Source: Dicyema japonicum (taxonomy: Eukaryota; Dicyemida; Rhombozoa; Dicyemidae). Taken from it: DNA of 64,000 nucleotides. Positions 22,117-34,560 of the stretch are shown here, piece by piece; the stretch's first letter is position 1, and the number at the start of each line of letters is the position of its first letter. The position numbers and the translations under genes were made by a program. The notes beneath the pieces are model-generated. The model was not told the DNA's origin and did not search any database. It was given only the letters and a program-made list of their open reading frames with translations. The stretch lies in assembly GCA_011109175.1 (NCBI GenBank), contig RDEW01000018.1:803304-867303 (forward strand). Direction: 5' to 3'.

Positions 22117-24645
22117 TTTATTAATTCACAAATTAACGTCTTGGTAACCTCCGATATGATTTTGTTGTCTTGGTAACTTTTTATTTAAAATATTTTACTG
22201 ATATTCAACGAAATTACTAATTTTATTATAGACTTTCTCGGTACTTGGAGGACGTTAAAGATAATAGTTTTAAATCCATGAATTAAGTAATCCCAACACA
22301 AAACAGCAGTGATTTCATTTTGGCAGTGATCCTCTCTGGAGGCAACACACCACGTACTGGGTGGAGAGCAGATCGATAAGACGAATATTCAGCACTATCT
22401 TTTTGAATTAGTTAGTCCATAGATGTCAGAGTTGTTTTTTTAGAAATTTACCGTTTTGACACAACGTATTCTGGATCATTGTTCTTGGTTGAAGGTTCTG
22501 CTGGAACGCGTCAGGATCGAAGAATTAGCTATTTTTGTTTATCCTCAGTTTTTGGAATAATTTTATTTATTATTATTATTATCACGGTCACAGGAACTGA
22601 AATTTTTGTGCTACAGCAGATAATATTTTACAGGCACTACCGATTACCGAGCACTACTTACCAGAGCAGAACGATTAAAGACAAAATTTAATTTAAAATT
22701 AAGATTATGTAAAAATTATTGATCTTTAATTATTTTTTGATACGTTTCATTTGACGAGAAGCATGATTGTCATTACAATTTTCATCATTTAGTGATCCTT
22801 CACAATCTAAAAAATTTGTATTAATCTCACTGAAACAACCTATATCTGTAGTAATCTCATCGACTACCGTGTTTTCAAATAAGATGCTGTTGAATCATTT
22901 GTTGAAGCGATCACATAATGCCATTACATGGGAATTTTTAAAGTGAGATGCCATTTGAAAGATTCATTTTTTAATTAAACCTATAATTTATTTGATAACA
23001 AAGTCCTATCTTTTTAGATAAACCAGGTTTATTTGAAATCTTTCATTCGGCTGAGATGCTATAATGTGATTATCAAGATCTATTTGCTTCAGTGGTGTCG
23101 AAAAACGACAAATATCACATTCTGACATCACTTTCAGAATAATTTCTCTTTTCACGAAAAATATCTTTGATTGCAATACTCTTCCAATACTTTAGGTGGG
23201 TTCAAGAATTGTGTGGTGAGTGGAATAAAATGTCCGGAAGCAATTTTTGCAGCCACTACAACGAGCGAAAACATGTTTGAAAAAGTCGAACAGATTTTGA
23301 TTTGAGTAAACTCATGTTTATATATTCATTATAGTCATCCATTTTGATTTGTTAGTGCGGCCAACATGTATTCTCAAATTATCTTATCCTGGAGCTCTTG
23401 TGTTTGACAAGTTTGTTCTAAGGCATCGGTTTGACATTGAAGAAGCGTAGTTCTTTGCATTCTGATTGAAAAATCTTCCATAATGAGGTTAAATGATGTC
23501 ATAGTGTAGAGAATATGGCCAGAAAGTCGCCAGAGAGATTTTATCACTTCTTCGTTTATTGTCACGCATTTAAATAGCTCGTAAAGAGTTTTGTTTTTTA
23601 AGTTTTTCGGCTGCAGATTCTTACTATTTTTCTCAGCTGATTTTTGCAGTATCCATAAAGTCCCTTAAGTTCGTCTTTTCCTACCCTTCTATAATTCGAC
23701 GTTTCCCACATTCGTACGTTATACAATAGAATTGGTTTTACGACCCATTAAATAACTTTATCCAGAGAATCAAACAACGTGCATTTTACTTGTCCAATTA
23801 CGTTCCTATATGAACAAAATCAGACAATCGTCCTCCCCACTTTTCCCATAATGTCTTATTGACAAACAAAAGACTTCTTGTCAGTTTGCACAGAACAAAA
23901 TACACCTGTTGATTTCTAGAAGCGTCCGCTCTTGTATGTGACGTTCCTGTTAGCCACCGGTTTCCTTCATTCGAAGGGACTGGGAATAAAATAAATAGAT
24001 CTCCCAGAAGTTAGTCAAGCATTTTTATGAACCTCCATTTTTCATCAACCCGCGTAACCACCAATCAATCTCAGCTTAGTTCAGTTGTAAATTTTCAATG
24101 ACCATAATTAAAAATATGGATTAATCCACAGCTGAATTAAGTAACCCACATTGTCAGACACAAAATCTATGTAGTCCTCAAAGACTAGTTCAATTAGATA
24201 TTCGATTAAGTAACCCAATCGTTCCGAACGTCCCTCAAAACATCTTCAAAAAGAGAACCTGCAAAAGTGAATCACCCTGAGAAGTACCAATAACGGCAGC
24301 GAATGTTTCCAAATAACCCCATATTCGCCTTTAGACAAGTATCTACCAGGAAAACTCGTATAATCCTTAGACATTCTTTGAAGGAATTAATTCATAGTCT
24401 CATCAAGGTTATGTCAGTGTCAGAATAATTTCTGGATAATTGAGGGTTTTGTAATCTTATTGAGTAAAATTTGATTAATTGTCCTCCAAAATAACTTAAT
24501 TTTTTATAAATTAAAATCTTTTGGTGTCTCACATGAAGAATGTCTATTTTCACCATTATATCTAATTATTTCTTTTTCTGCTTGCAAGTTAGACATGTGT
24601 AAAAAACAATATGCGAGGTCCTGTTATGATTTTTATTTATTTAAA
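22117..24645. other. no confident gene; degraded mobile DNA likely
   Basis: Mixed-composition stretch. A minus-strand frame near 23000-23130 contains CDICRFSTPLKQ with a following His, resembling a zinc finger, and 23374-23565 (-) has a 63-codon frame with a Gln-rich end. Near 22285 and again near 24130-24215, pieces resembling the aattaagtgatccc LINE 3' coding end occur. None of these is strong enough to call a gene. Confidence 0.3.
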
Positions 24646-24649
24646 CTCT

Positions 24650-24895
24650 AAGAACAATAAGAAAGGTTAAACTCATTAATTAAGTGATCCCAGCCTCCAT
24701 TCTCCCAAGCTCTCCTTGAATACTCCGCCAGCGACCCATCTGACCTCCAGAAGTGCCTTCTTTTGTGTCTGTAGAAGAATTCTATTGAGGTGCACTTCTT
24801 TATGGTCGATCGGAATTCCTCTGCATGGACCATCCTTTCATTGAATGGGTTTCCTAGATGGAGAACGTAGGAAACTCGAGGAAAGGGCAAATCTC
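24650..24895 (-). pseudogene. LINE 3' coding end (family A-like)
   Basis: Minus strand reads FPRVSYVLHLGNPFNERMV, HAEEFRSTIKKC, HKRRHFWRSDGSLAEYSRR and ends GGWDHLINE. The family A elements end with the same WDHL motif, and the piece at 26050-26396 shares FRERVVHVEEFRSALKKC. It is followed by a TAA-rich AT tail. A 5'-truncated LINE insertion of a subfamily different from the 8 kb copy. Confidence 0.6.
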
Positions 24896-25167
24896 CAGAC
24901 GGAACATGACCTGATATGATATTTTTTTTATAAAAAATTAAGAAATATTGGCCAACTTACTTGCATCGTGGCTATTTAGTGTAGCTAGGCAAGTTTCTTT
25001 AAAAAAACGAAGCGATTTCCCTCTTATTCCTCGTGTTGTCTCAAAAATAATGGGGTGGTAAGTGAATAGATCCGAAGTATATTTGAAATGTCAAAATTAT
25101 AATTATGCTTATAATATTTTTAATATTTAAATTCAAATATTATTTCTTGTTTGGTGTAATTACCATA

Positions 25168-25561
25168 ATGTTTAACAAATTTGATTTTTACATTCCTGGA
25201 CGAACTCCAAATTTCAAAGAAGAGCCAACATTTGATGCCCATTATGGATTTAGGGGACAGCGTGAGCCACGTGGTTAATTTAATGAAATTACATAAATAG
25301 TAATGAAGGCCAGTTTTGAGGAAATGTCTCAAGCGGGTATTCCACTAAACAGACGTGATTACTGTGCCCACCACTACATAGAACTTATGAAATGCCAATC
25401 TGAGCATATGCCCTTCTTTAATATGTGTAGTCATGTTAAACATGTTTATGATACTTGTGAGAATAATGAGTATTATTTACTTATTATTTTGTTATATTTT
25501 GAGAATGAAAGAATATGAACGAGAAAAAAGATTACTTCAAAGACAAAGGACCAAACAATAA
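25168..25561 (+). CDS. NDUFB7: NDUFB7 (complex I B18 subunit), two short introns
   Basis: Accessory subunit of mitochondrial complex I, on the intermembrane-space side of the membrane arm. Spliced product starts MFNKFDFYIPGRTPNF, then HYGFRGQREPR; an intron of 27 nt (starting gttaattta); then VMKASFEEMSQAGIPLNRRD and the twin CX9C motif CAHHYIELMKC ... CSHVKHVYDTC, whose four cysteines form two disulfides in the family. A second intron of about 34 nt (starting gtattattta) restores the frame for MKEYEREKRLLQRQRTKQ. Human NDUFB7 has the matching RDYCAHHLIRLLKC and FERERRLLQRKK. About 110 residues, slightly shorter than the human protein. An unspliced reading would end in a spurious hydrophobic tail. 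Confidence 0.92.
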
Positions 25562-25670
25562 TTAATAACATTTTACTCATTAAGTTCTAATAGTTTATTG
25601 GATTTAAATAGGAGACGTAATATTTCACTTTTTATAATCTTTGTTTTATTAACATTTACTATCTTAGTTC

Positions 25671-25985
25671 AGGGGGCATAGTGGTTAGGTGTCGGGCTAA
25701 AGTGACTTAGGTTATGGGTTAGATTCTCGCTACTGTTCACCTGGTGGAAAATTCACGCACCAACGATGCATAAAAGGGTTTGACGAGTGACGCCGTCATC
25801 AGTGGATACTCACTGCGGAACTGGATTGTCTAGAAAGGACACTCACACAAGAAAAAGAAAAAAAAGTGAAGATCATTCCTTGGATCTACGATTAGTTAAA
25901 ATTAACTGTTCTTTACTTAAATAAAGTCCTGCCTATGCGGAGCTATAAATATTATGGCTCTCGTGAAAAGGCTGTCATTATTATT
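25671..25985 (+). repeat. tRNA-derived SINE, copy 1
   Basis: About 315-bp element with a tRNA-like head (box A region atagtggttagg; box B region gggttagattctc), the conserved body cacctggtgga, acgagtgacgccgtcatc, actgcggaactgga, aagtgaag..cattcc, and the 3' end ctataaatattatggctctcg plus an ATT-repeat tail. Copies lie at 39899, 44310, 54897 and as fragments at 18745 and 54525. Flanks share tagttca (5' at about 25665, 3' after the tail), a possible short target duplication. Confidence 0.8.
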
Positions 25986-26049
25986 ACCATAGTTCAAGAA
26001 AAATAATGTCTTTTTCTAAACAATGTAACTACTCACTTGATTCCTTATT

Positions 26050-26396
26050 ATTTATTTATTTTAAAACCCAACAAGAAAGAATTAACTTGCTAAATTAAGT
26101 GATCCCAGCCTCCAACACCTCTCGAATTCTCTTCGAATGCTCCGCCAGTGAACCAACAGCGTTTCCTAAGTGTCTTCTTTTATTTCTGCAGAGGAATTCT
26201 ATCGGATGCACTTTTTTAATGCCGATCTGAATTCCTCCACATGAACCACCCTCTCTCTGAATGGGTTTTTTAGCTCATTGCACATATGTAGGAAACCCAG
26301 ACCATTTCTCACCGTCGCTTCCTCTGAATGCAGACTGGGGACGGATGTGGAGTCTAATTGTGTATGCCTCATAATCTTCCTTCTGAGAAAGTTCAT
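26050..26396 (-). pseudogene. LINE 3' coding end (family A-like), second copy
   Basis: Minus strand encodes FLRRKIMRHTQLDSTSVPSL, NGLGFLHMCNEL, RERVVHVEEFRSALKKC and, after a frame break, GGWDHLI. It parallels the 24650-24895 piece and ends with the same TAA-rich tail (aaataaataaataa in the minus sense). It is the 3' part of a truncated LINE. Confidence 0.6.
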
Positions 26397-26640
26397 AATA
26401 ACGTGGCGTCATGCGATTCACCTTTTGTTGTGGTGGCGCTCAGTGCAAGTTCTGCATGGAAAAAAACCGTTCGACTTTCCCTACCCATCTGCGATCTTTA
26501 GAAGGGTGGCCTATCTATTCCCCTGTTTTCTCTTTACTACTTCTGTCTGGTGATGTAGAACCTAATCCGGGACTTGATTCCTTGAAAGAATTTAATTTTA
26601 ATGAAAAACGTGACACTAGGTTGTCTAGTTGAGTCTTTCA
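26397..26640 (+). pseudogene. LINE A 5' end with 2A-like peptide
   Basis: Starts with acgtggcgtcatgcgattcacc, the leader shared with the R1 repeat, and opens into a 73-codon frame whose core is LLLLSGDVEPNPGL (26540-26580). The D-x-E-x-N-P-G core is the 2A ribosome-skipping signature known at the N terminus of several LINE proteins. Here, as in the 8-11 kb copy, Leu replaces the final Pro. The frame ends soon after and no endonuclease follows, so it is a truncated 5' piece. Confidence 0.65.
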
Positions 26641-26749
26641 GGAATTTCTGGGATAAAGGAGCAAGACGTTGAAGATGGAAGATCCGACGCAAAAATTAAA
26701 GAAGATGGAACTTTGTCGACCCCCATGTTCTGTCCCGATTCCAATCGAA

Positions 26750-26880
26750 CCACTTGATCGTCGCTTTCACTAACTTACCTCCTCTGTCAAATTTGTGGCA
26801 TAACAAACTTAAAGAAACTCAGAATCAAATGCTCCATTTGCTTAAACTTTGGACATGTCAACTGTCACAAGCTATAAAGA
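26750..26880 (+). pseudogene. LINE B PHD-like finger fragment
   Basis: A plus-strand frame reads LICQICGITNLKKLRIKCSI then CLNFGHVNCHKL. Cys/His spacing matches the N-terminal PHD finger of the 35 kb family B element (CKGC...CGIRCSVCVGYYHIGC). Only the finger remains. Confidence 0.5.
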
Positions 26881-27409
26881 AGATAATTACTCTCAAATTG
26901 GTATAAGGATCCCCTGCCGCAAAACAACCAATCAACTCCATTGACTCCGACCTACAAAGTGCCTCCGATTGTATAAACTTGTGTCCGAGAGTTATTCCGC
27001 TTCGAATCCAAAAATGTGATGACTAATTGTCACTTTTTAGCTGTCGAGGCTGATTACCAGGGCCATCTAAGATTCCACTCTTGTTCTCTGAGCATACATG
27101 TCTGAGTTAAAAGAAAGAAACCTCAAATCGACTATCAATAAAATCGTCTCAGAATAGCGGAGGTGCTATTTTCATAGTGTCAAAAGCCTTGTTGATACCA
27201 ATGGAAGCATGTTGATGAAACAGAATTAAATCCGTACACAATAAACTGTTACAACGTTGGGTTGTTGTCGATCTTTAAAATCCGTGTTGGAGTTTCAGTT
27301 AGGAATGACTAGTTAATCATCAAAGTACTAGTTTTACAAGTCAGTGAGATCATAAGAACGTTCGTATGTGGATTTTTTCCTAAAAATGCTTTATAGTTTC
27401 ATCTGTATC

Positions 27410-28050
27410 TTCCAAAAATTGTCGCAAAAGGTTGTCCCATCCGCCCCAAACCAGAGTTTAAGTTTAGTATAATAAAATCAATTATTATGACGTTGAGGAC
27501 CGTATCGATGTGTGGAATAATAAAAAATTGAATAAGGGAGTCGTTAAGCGACAGAAAGATGCTTCTGGGAAAGTTTGCTGACAGATTGATCTTTCTGGAC
27601 AACCATGCTGGACTTTTTATGATCAAAAACTGTATTCGAGAGGTGTCATTGAAGAAAAATAGGGAGCACCTTGAAAGCACTGGGGATACGAGAAGACTTT
27701 CATCATCAAACGGCTGCCATTCAGCAGGTACGTGGCTGAACGCCCATCCATGTTCTGAGATTGGTAAACTGCTGGATGAGGCAGTGAGAATAGCCGTCTT
27801 GGTCATAGTGTTTGTGGAGCGAAAATGTGGTTTTGGACGTATGATCAATCCATATGGCTACCATACACTGTCGTACAGGTTGCAGATAGTCGGAACTTGG
27901 TTTGTGTTGGTAGATATTCTCATAAAAATTTGGCCACTTCAGTCTCAAGCCCAGGTCAAGCCAAGAATCAGAAGAGATGGAAGATCACTTGTTTGTCACA
28001 TTTTCTGTTTAGACGTCAATCGAACCCGTGACCTAACCACTTTGTCCGAC
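27410..28050 (+). pseudogene. LINE B post-RT fragment
   Basis: From 27557 the plus strand reads LGKFADRLIFLDNHAGLFMI, STGDTRRLSSSNGCHSAGTW, LNAHPCSEIGKLLDEAVRIA and CGFGRMINPYGYH. This matches the part of family B between RT and endonuclease, including the degenerate zinc knuckle (first Cys pair CRCG becomes CGFG). The upstream 27410-27556 may be part of the same copy. The nuclease is not recognisable. Confidence 0.65.
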
Positions 28051-28270
28051 TATTAATTTGTGTGGGTAAACTAAAATCTCTAAACAATTACATGAATATA
28101 ATTAATTAAGCCAAGGCCATTTGACTAATTATTAATAAAAATTTGAAAAAAGTGAGTCCAAAAAGCCAAATGAATTAATTATTAGCCTTACGACTATTAA
28201 CTTTATGAAGAGCTGATATTCTCTTACGGGATATCTAAATATATAATAATTATTACATATTTTAAATCAG

Positions 28271-28543
28271 GTCGATGATTTCTTAGAACCTTTCTTACTT
28301 TACTGCATATACTACGTTCTCCCATTGAGTATTCTATTTGTTTACTCCCTATTAATATATAATCACTGCCAACCAGTATTTAAAACTACTTTATTATCTC
28401 TCAGTTCTATTCCAGCTAGGTTTTTGTGGATTAGTCCATTATTTATAAATGTATTACGTCCTGTTGGATTATTCCGCTCCTATTTATTATTATTTTATTA
28501 CTTTAGAAAATGTGTATCCATTACTTCTAACAAGAAAAGATGA
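28271..28543 (+). CDS. possible exon of a membrane protein
   Basis: After a plausible 3' splice site (...ttttaaatcag at about 28270) a 90-codon frame runs VDDFLEPFLLYCIYYVLPL, then ILFVYSLLIYN, ARFLWISPLFINVLRPVGLF and LLLFYYFRKC, ending NKKR. It has about three hydrophobic stretches and a basic C terminus. It ends 125 bp from the convergent MAP3K4 stop. No upstream exon was identified with confidence and I do not recognise the family. Confidence 0.35.
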   Translation, partial: VDDFLEPFLLYCIYYVLPLSILFVYSLLIYNHCQPVFKTTLLSLSSIPARFLWISPLFINVLRPVGLFRSYLLLFYYFRKCVSITSNKKR

Positions 28544-28667
28544 GTTATTCTTTATTATACTCCATACAACATTAGAAGACACCTTAACATGAAATTACCA
28601 CGTCAACCATTTAAACACGTTTTAATTTAAATATTTAAAATAATTATTATGTTAAAAAATGGATGAT

Positions 28668-31600
28668 CTATAATTCATCAGCTGACCATCGTAATTTAGG
28701 ATCAATAGCAAAACTAAGACGCAAAAAGTCAATTCCTTCGGGACTAATGACTTGTGGTATTGTAGGAGTATTTCCGAGACCTATTTTGAACATGATTTGG
28801 CAACTATTGGTTAGTTCATGCCATGGTCTCTAATAGTAAAATAAAAGTAATTAACCATTCCAGTGGCCATTTCAACAACAACACAGGCAGCACTCCATAT
28901 ATCTGATGATCTACCATATCCTATTGTGTTACCTACTATTATTTCAGGAGCCATATAACCTAGTATTATTATTTGACTTACAAATTGTTCCTACTAGTGA
29001 TGTCACTTCTCCATACATTGTGGTCATGTTTATTAACTTTGTTGAACTCCCAAAATCACCCAATTTGATGCGATTTCCAGATGCTAGAAATATATTAGCA
29101 CCTAAATTGGTGTATTATAGAACCTTTAATGTCTCTGTGAATTATAGAATGGTTGTGAAGAAAACTGAGTGCGGAAATAATCTGTCTTGTGTAGTTTCGT
29201 ATTGCAGGTTCATGTAATCCAGATTGTGAAATGTGTGACAATGTGCCGTGAGTACAGTATTCCATAAAAATATATAAGTAATCCTATACAATTAGTATAA
29301 TATTTACATGATGAGTTTCTATTCCATAATATTGAACCAGATTTTCATGGTAAAGTCCCTCAATTATTTTTATTTCATCAGCAAGTAATTCTATTTGTTG
29401 AGTAGTGCTTATTGTAATCTGAGATTATAATAATAATTACTTCTTTCATTGCCATAATTTCCCCAGTTTTTATATTTTTGGCAGTATAAACCTTACCAAA
29501 GTTACCCTGTCCTTAAATAATAATAACAAATACCAAGTAACATTCCTCTAGTCCATTTAAACTTTGTTTTTTTAAGTTTAATATTTTCGTTTATTTTAAC
29601 ACTCCCAATGGTTCCACTTCTAAACTAATTATAGTTTAACCTTAAAAGTTTATCATCAATATAATAGTCTATTAAACGACAACAACCAACAATTCTCTCA
29701 CATCTCGGTAGTTTATCCAAATTCAATTCCTCCCCGCAGACACTATAATAATTTATTATAATAAACAGTATCTTCCAATAGGTCTATTTATTACACTATG
29801 TGACGTTGGAATTCCAATTATATAATTCCAACAATTTGTTATCATTCTCTTTATATCCTTTAATACAAATTAACATAATTACTAAATATGATTTATCATC
29901 AAAATAGAAATGAAATGTAAGTCAGTAAAATAAACTCAAATCCATTCTTTGACCATCTTTTGCTAAATATAATAATTACATTGGTTGCTTGCCCTTTCCT
30001 CTTTCATAATATTTATATACAACATCAATCCACACACGCGATAGTTCATCCATTCCTTCATAAATATTCAATCGCTCTAACCCTGACACGTGCTTTAGTA
30101 TTTCTTTATAATACTAACAATTTTAATTAAAATAAACCTCAAATCCAAAATTGAAGGATTGTCTTAGTGTTTCCTTAAATATATCTTGTGAGGTATAATA
30201 TTTGTCTATAAATGTTATTGTAGTTTTTATGAAATTATTTATTTTACAACTCAAATCAATAGCAGATAACTATTATTACAAAATAATACTACTTTTAGTT
30301 CAATATATTTGTCTTTATTGGCGATAATGGTAGATTGATGATCCACCAGTTAGCACAATTCCCAATTATATCAACAAAGTGATTCCTTTGCATAGACAAA
30401 TTGGATGAACAACTCACAATCAAAAGGAGGGATTTTATCAAAATAATATTTATGATTACCTCAAGAGATTCTATATTCTTAATAACAAATTCAGAAATGC
30501 AAATTTTGATGGTGGGTCCTTTCCATTTTTGAGGGATATTATCATCCTGAACAACGAGGATGTAGTTACTCTGAAATGTAAATTAATTACAAACCAAATA
30601 TATTGGTGAATCATCACAAACTTGTATTTGTAAGGCCAAAGTCTTAATAAGTTTGTCAAATAAATGCTTATTAAATACAACATTGAGTGGTGCAAATATG
30701 TGTAGATTGGAGTTATTAGAATAATCAACCTAAAGTAAATTTACATATACCATGACATGTTGTAGTTCTATTAATCTATCAAAAAACTCATCAATTCCGA
30801 CCACAATATCAAAATCAGCAGCAATCTCAATAGTCTATAATGAATAACCAAAATAACAGTTCGAATAGCTGATAATAATGATAGTCCTTTAAAAGATCTA
30901 TCTTTTGCTTGGAGCATATTATTACGAATTTGTCGACATGTATTTATCATTTGTAACCTAAGAGACTCATTTACTGGATTGAATATTGACTCATTTACAT
31001 ATTGTGATATTAATGACAAATGTTTACTTCCTAATTTACTATTTGTAAATTATCAAACAAACGAGAATATTAAAATAGACTCTGATGCATTCTTGCTCCC
31101 AAATTTATAATAAACTTGTTTAATGAAATCCCATTCTGACTTGTAAGTTTGTGTATTTTGAACATTTTCAAACCATTCATACAAATATTGAAGATAAATC
31201 TAGTAATATACAAAAAATACAGAGAAAAAACATTCAAATATGTTATCATATGACTCTAACTTATATTTTATATCCTCACTACAGGTTGAATAAATTATTG
31301 AAATAAAATTGCATCTCCATTCCAACGATAAAAGTAAAGTTTCCTTCCAATCTTTGATAATCTTTATTATAATATATATTACATGGCTTAGAGACAACAT
31401 TGACACACTTAATGGTGGACGATTCTCGTATTTTACTTTTAACACTCCGAAAGCAATATCCAGTGGAATTTGTGAGAGAAATGAAATGTTTGAACGTAAA
31501 CAAGGCAAATTCATATTAATGAAATCATCCTTTAGAAGACACTTTTCTGAATATTTACAATTTTGACACACAAATTCATGTTCATTTTCTAATAGTGCCC

Positions 31601-32760
31601 AATCAAACTCATTCTCAAAGTAAAATCCAAAATCCTAAGTACATTATAAATCAATAATAAAATTATTAAAAATCCATACTTTTCTTATTTCTTTATTTCT
31701 GTAAATTCCACATGCCTTTAGTAACGTGGGGTGTGTTAGTCGTTTCAATGTATTATTAAGATTTGACAAATTATCACTTCTCAACATTTTCTCAATAAAT
31801 GGTTTGTAAATTAAACTCCAATCAAATTCATTATCATTTATTGATTCAGGAGATAACGATGGAGGGTTTGAAACCAAACTTGGCAATCTATTCCTTACAG
31901 GTGTCACACTAAGGGATATCTTCCTTTTGAGCATATTAGAGTATTCTGATAACCTATCACGACTTTTACATGAATCTTCCTCATTTCTGTAATTTATAAT
32001 ATTATTAGGCAAAAAATAATGAAAACATGTTCTAATAGCATCAATGAAGGATTTACAAATGTTATACCAGGTTTGCAAATTACACAAACGAATTATAAAT
32101 AAATTGTCTTTTTTAAGTTCATTTGAAACCAAAAACATACTAAAACTCGGATATAACCCAATCAAGTAATATCCATCATTCAATACACTTTCAATCATAT
32201 TCATATTACTCAATATATGCTCCTCTACGAATATTTGCTGATCGGGCATAAAATTTTTAGAAATAATAAATATAATTTCATCCAATTTTAGTCGAACAGA
32301 ATTATCAAAAACACAACTTGTCGACAAAGTAATATCATGGGGTGTTGTCACAATAGCAGAATCTGTTCTATCAACAAATTTATATTTTTTGCACGTAAAA
32401 TTTGAATTTATGCAAAATTCATTAATACTCTAATAATATGTACAAACCAAACTTTAATAAAATCAGGGATTAAAGACCGCCTATTAGCGATATATATTTC
32501 TTGTTCTGTTACTGAACGTTCATTCAAATATGCCAATATTTCAATCCATAAGCTAATTATAGTATTTTCACACAAATTCACTTTTTGTGATTGATTGGAT
32601 GGTGATGCACTTATCTATAATATCAATTAGTAACGACAGATGAATTATTAACAAGCTCCCTTAAATTTTCATGGAAACTTATTCTCTCCGGTGGACATTC
32701 AATTGATGATGACTTTCTCAAAGCCTCCCTTGAATTTTTGTAAATATATCTGATAAACAA
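28668..32760 (-). CDS. MAP3K4: MAP3K4-like MAP kinase kinase kinase, many tiny introns
   Basis: Stress-pathway MAP3K. The kinase domain (about 28670-29560) is read through 22-26-nt introns. It has glycine loop [14 protein letters not shown], Lys in MAMKE, then [110 protein letters not shown] and [17 protein letters not shown]. This order and wording is specific to MAP3K4 (MEKK4). Upstream exons to about 32760 give the long N-terminal regulatory region (e.g. [31 protein letters not shown]). The translation start was not resolved. The kinase stops at RWSADEL; one base inserted there would restore the usual LLDHPF-type ending, so the C terminus may be truncated. Confidence 0.88.
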
Positions 32761-32769
32761 ATGAATTCC

Positions 32770-32990
32770 TCATTAATGTATTATTAATAAATCAATATTT
32801 TATTATTATTTAAATTATATATTGTATATATCAACATTTTATTAAATTTATTTATTTCATTTATCCTCGCTACCTTTAAATGAATGAATTTTCGATCTGA
32901 GTCACCTCCTTGTGGCGAAACTTGGGATTTCTCAGGAAATCCTTCTGGCTGCTATCGAGATACGCTCCTACAAGTCACTATTTCCGGGTA
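32770..32990. other. upstream region of MAP3K4
   Basis: AT-rich DNA that should hold the first exon(s) and promoter of the minus-strand MAP3K4 gene. The exon ending near 32760 is preceded by a possible 3' splice site (ttatcag on the minus strand), so at least one upstream exon is expected. I could not identify it. Confidence 0.3.
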
Positions 32991-32994
32991 TATC

Positions 32995-33130
32995 TAAAGA
33001 CCTTAATATCCTAAACTGAATATTAATGATATCTCCCGTAAACGGGACGAACTCAAGGTGTTTCTGACTGCCCACAACATAGACATTGCTCATCTTTTTT
33101 TTCAGGAAACTCTTCTATTTATGAGTAGAG
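32995..33130 (+). pseudogene. LINE A endonuclease fragment
   Basis: Plus strand reads PKLNINDISRKRDELKVFLT then AHNIDIAHLFFQETLL, matching the first endonuclease block of family A (LNANGIKTKILELRCLLTKH, KIDICLIQESKL). The usual catalytic Glu is in QET. Only this block remains; the sequence to about 34120 has no further recognised motif. Confidence 0.6.
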
Positions 33131-34125
33131 TTGAACTGACAGTGATCTGTTGTTAAAATTAAGGACAACTAGAGTGTAGAAGGTGTGATAAAATTGTGTT
33201 TAGCAAAAGAAAATATTATTAAAATATTCCTGAATAAAGGCAAAAACAATAGCTTCACCATGATAGTGAAACAATTACAATATCAGCATAAGAAATAATC
33301 AATCTGAGAACGTTTGTTGCTAGTCATGTAACTATTATTAACTTAATTATTTGGTAATTACGTGATAATGGTGAGAGGTTGGGTCTATTCGCTACAAATA
33401 TACTTTTCTCCTCTATTAGTTGATCCACATTCGTGTTCTCTCTGGAGTTTTGTGGGTTGTTGAAACCATCTCTGATGACTTGATAAGATTTGAAGAGTGA
33501 GTTGTATTAGATCCCAATTCATTCAGCCCGCTATTTTATAGAAACTCATCAGACGTGATCCCTCTACTAATTTCCTTGGAGATAATTTCCTAGCTTCCGC
33601 TCAGGGCATAACGTCTGATATCTATGCTACTATTGGAGAATATTAAAAAACTGGGACGACCAATGTAAAGATTGTCGGTTATTTCCAAAATTTTGTGATA
33701 ATCCGTAGTTAAGAGAGTATTCTATCAGATTAGTTAAAACCATTCACACTAATATGCAAAGATTGTTAGAACCTTTATTATTCGAGTTTATAGAGTTAGT
33801 GAAATGTTCTGTCATTGACGACTGTGGGATAGTAATAAGTTCAACTGTTTTTGAACACTAGGTTTTCTACAATGGATATTTTCTGGGGGTAGAAATGTGC
33901 CTGATCTCCTCATAGTTCACATGTTACTGTTATCTTGGAAGGATTGTACATTTTTGTTGTTAGAGAAACCAGCGTCATGTATATTAGGACATTGATCGCT
34001 TGGAGATGGTAATCAGCTTAAAGGAGAAAATTAAGTTAGATGTTATTACCAGAACTCTGAACATATATCTCAATTTACAAAGTGCCAGATTGTACGAAAA
34101 TATTGTACAAAATCTTAATGCTGGA
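33131..34125. other. no recognised gene
   Basis: Moderately AT-rich, with a short open plus-strand frame near 33505-33590 (LDPNSFSPLFYRNSSDVIP) that may be decayed LINE sequence linked to the endonuclease fragment just upstream. Nothing else can be supported. Confidence 0.3.
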
Positions 34126-34129
34126 TAAA

Positions 34130-34290
34130 GACAAGGAGGTAAAGTTTAATGGACTATTGGAGGATGTATTTGGTAGGCACAAGCAGACATTATCCCTTGG
34201 GTTCCTTCCTTGGATTAATTAGTTGTGACTTTTTTTGATGGGTTTACAAAAGATTGTGAGCCTGGGGTTAAAAAAAGACCATTAACAATT
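34130..34290 (+). repeat. LINE 3'-end repeat E, copy 2
   Basis: Shares gactattggaggat, ttggtaggcacaagc and gggttccttccttgga with 16690-16995 (-) and 40690-40850 (+), and ends near 34270 in cctggggttaaaa. Interpreted as the 3' end of a truncated LINE. Confidence 0.5.
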
Positions 34291-34389
34291 TCAAATATGA
34301 TTTTAGTGATGACATATCTTTCAATTGGCAAAATGTTTACAAACATTGCAAAGATGACTGAATATTAATTAGTTTTCACTATAAATAAC

Positions 34390-34560
34390 TTTCTCATAGC
34401 GAAAAGAAAAACGATAGGAGAGAAAGGAGTTGGCTCATTGAGCGAATTTCCTTGCAAATCGTCAGGGAAATACGTTTTCAATTATGAAAGCAGCCAGCAG
34501 TTGTTAACTGTTAGTTTTTGCGTTTAAATAAAATTGGTTTTTGAAAAAGAAAATAATTTA
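34390..34560 (+). pseudogene. LINE B 3' end
   Basis: Reads RRERSWLIERISLQIVRE before a stop, matching the C-terminal RRWLFERISLEILRG of the 12.7 kb copy, then a 3' UTR with aataaaattggtttttg similar to other family B ends. It is an extreme 5'-truncated insertion. Confidence 0.65.

Noticed and set aside
22479-22691. Hydrophobic 70-codon frame
   Set aside because: Its Ile/Val run comes from a TTA/ATT repeat; no splice or domain support.
25303-25518. Unspliced 71-codon version of the NDUFB7 ORF
   Set aside because: Its hydrophobic tail is a translated intron; splicing restores the conserved KEYEREKRLLQRQ end.
25671-25745. Functional tRNA gene at the SINE head
   Set aside because: Boxes are tRNA-like, but the copy continues into a shared 240-bp body and the stems do not pair well enough for a mature tRNA.
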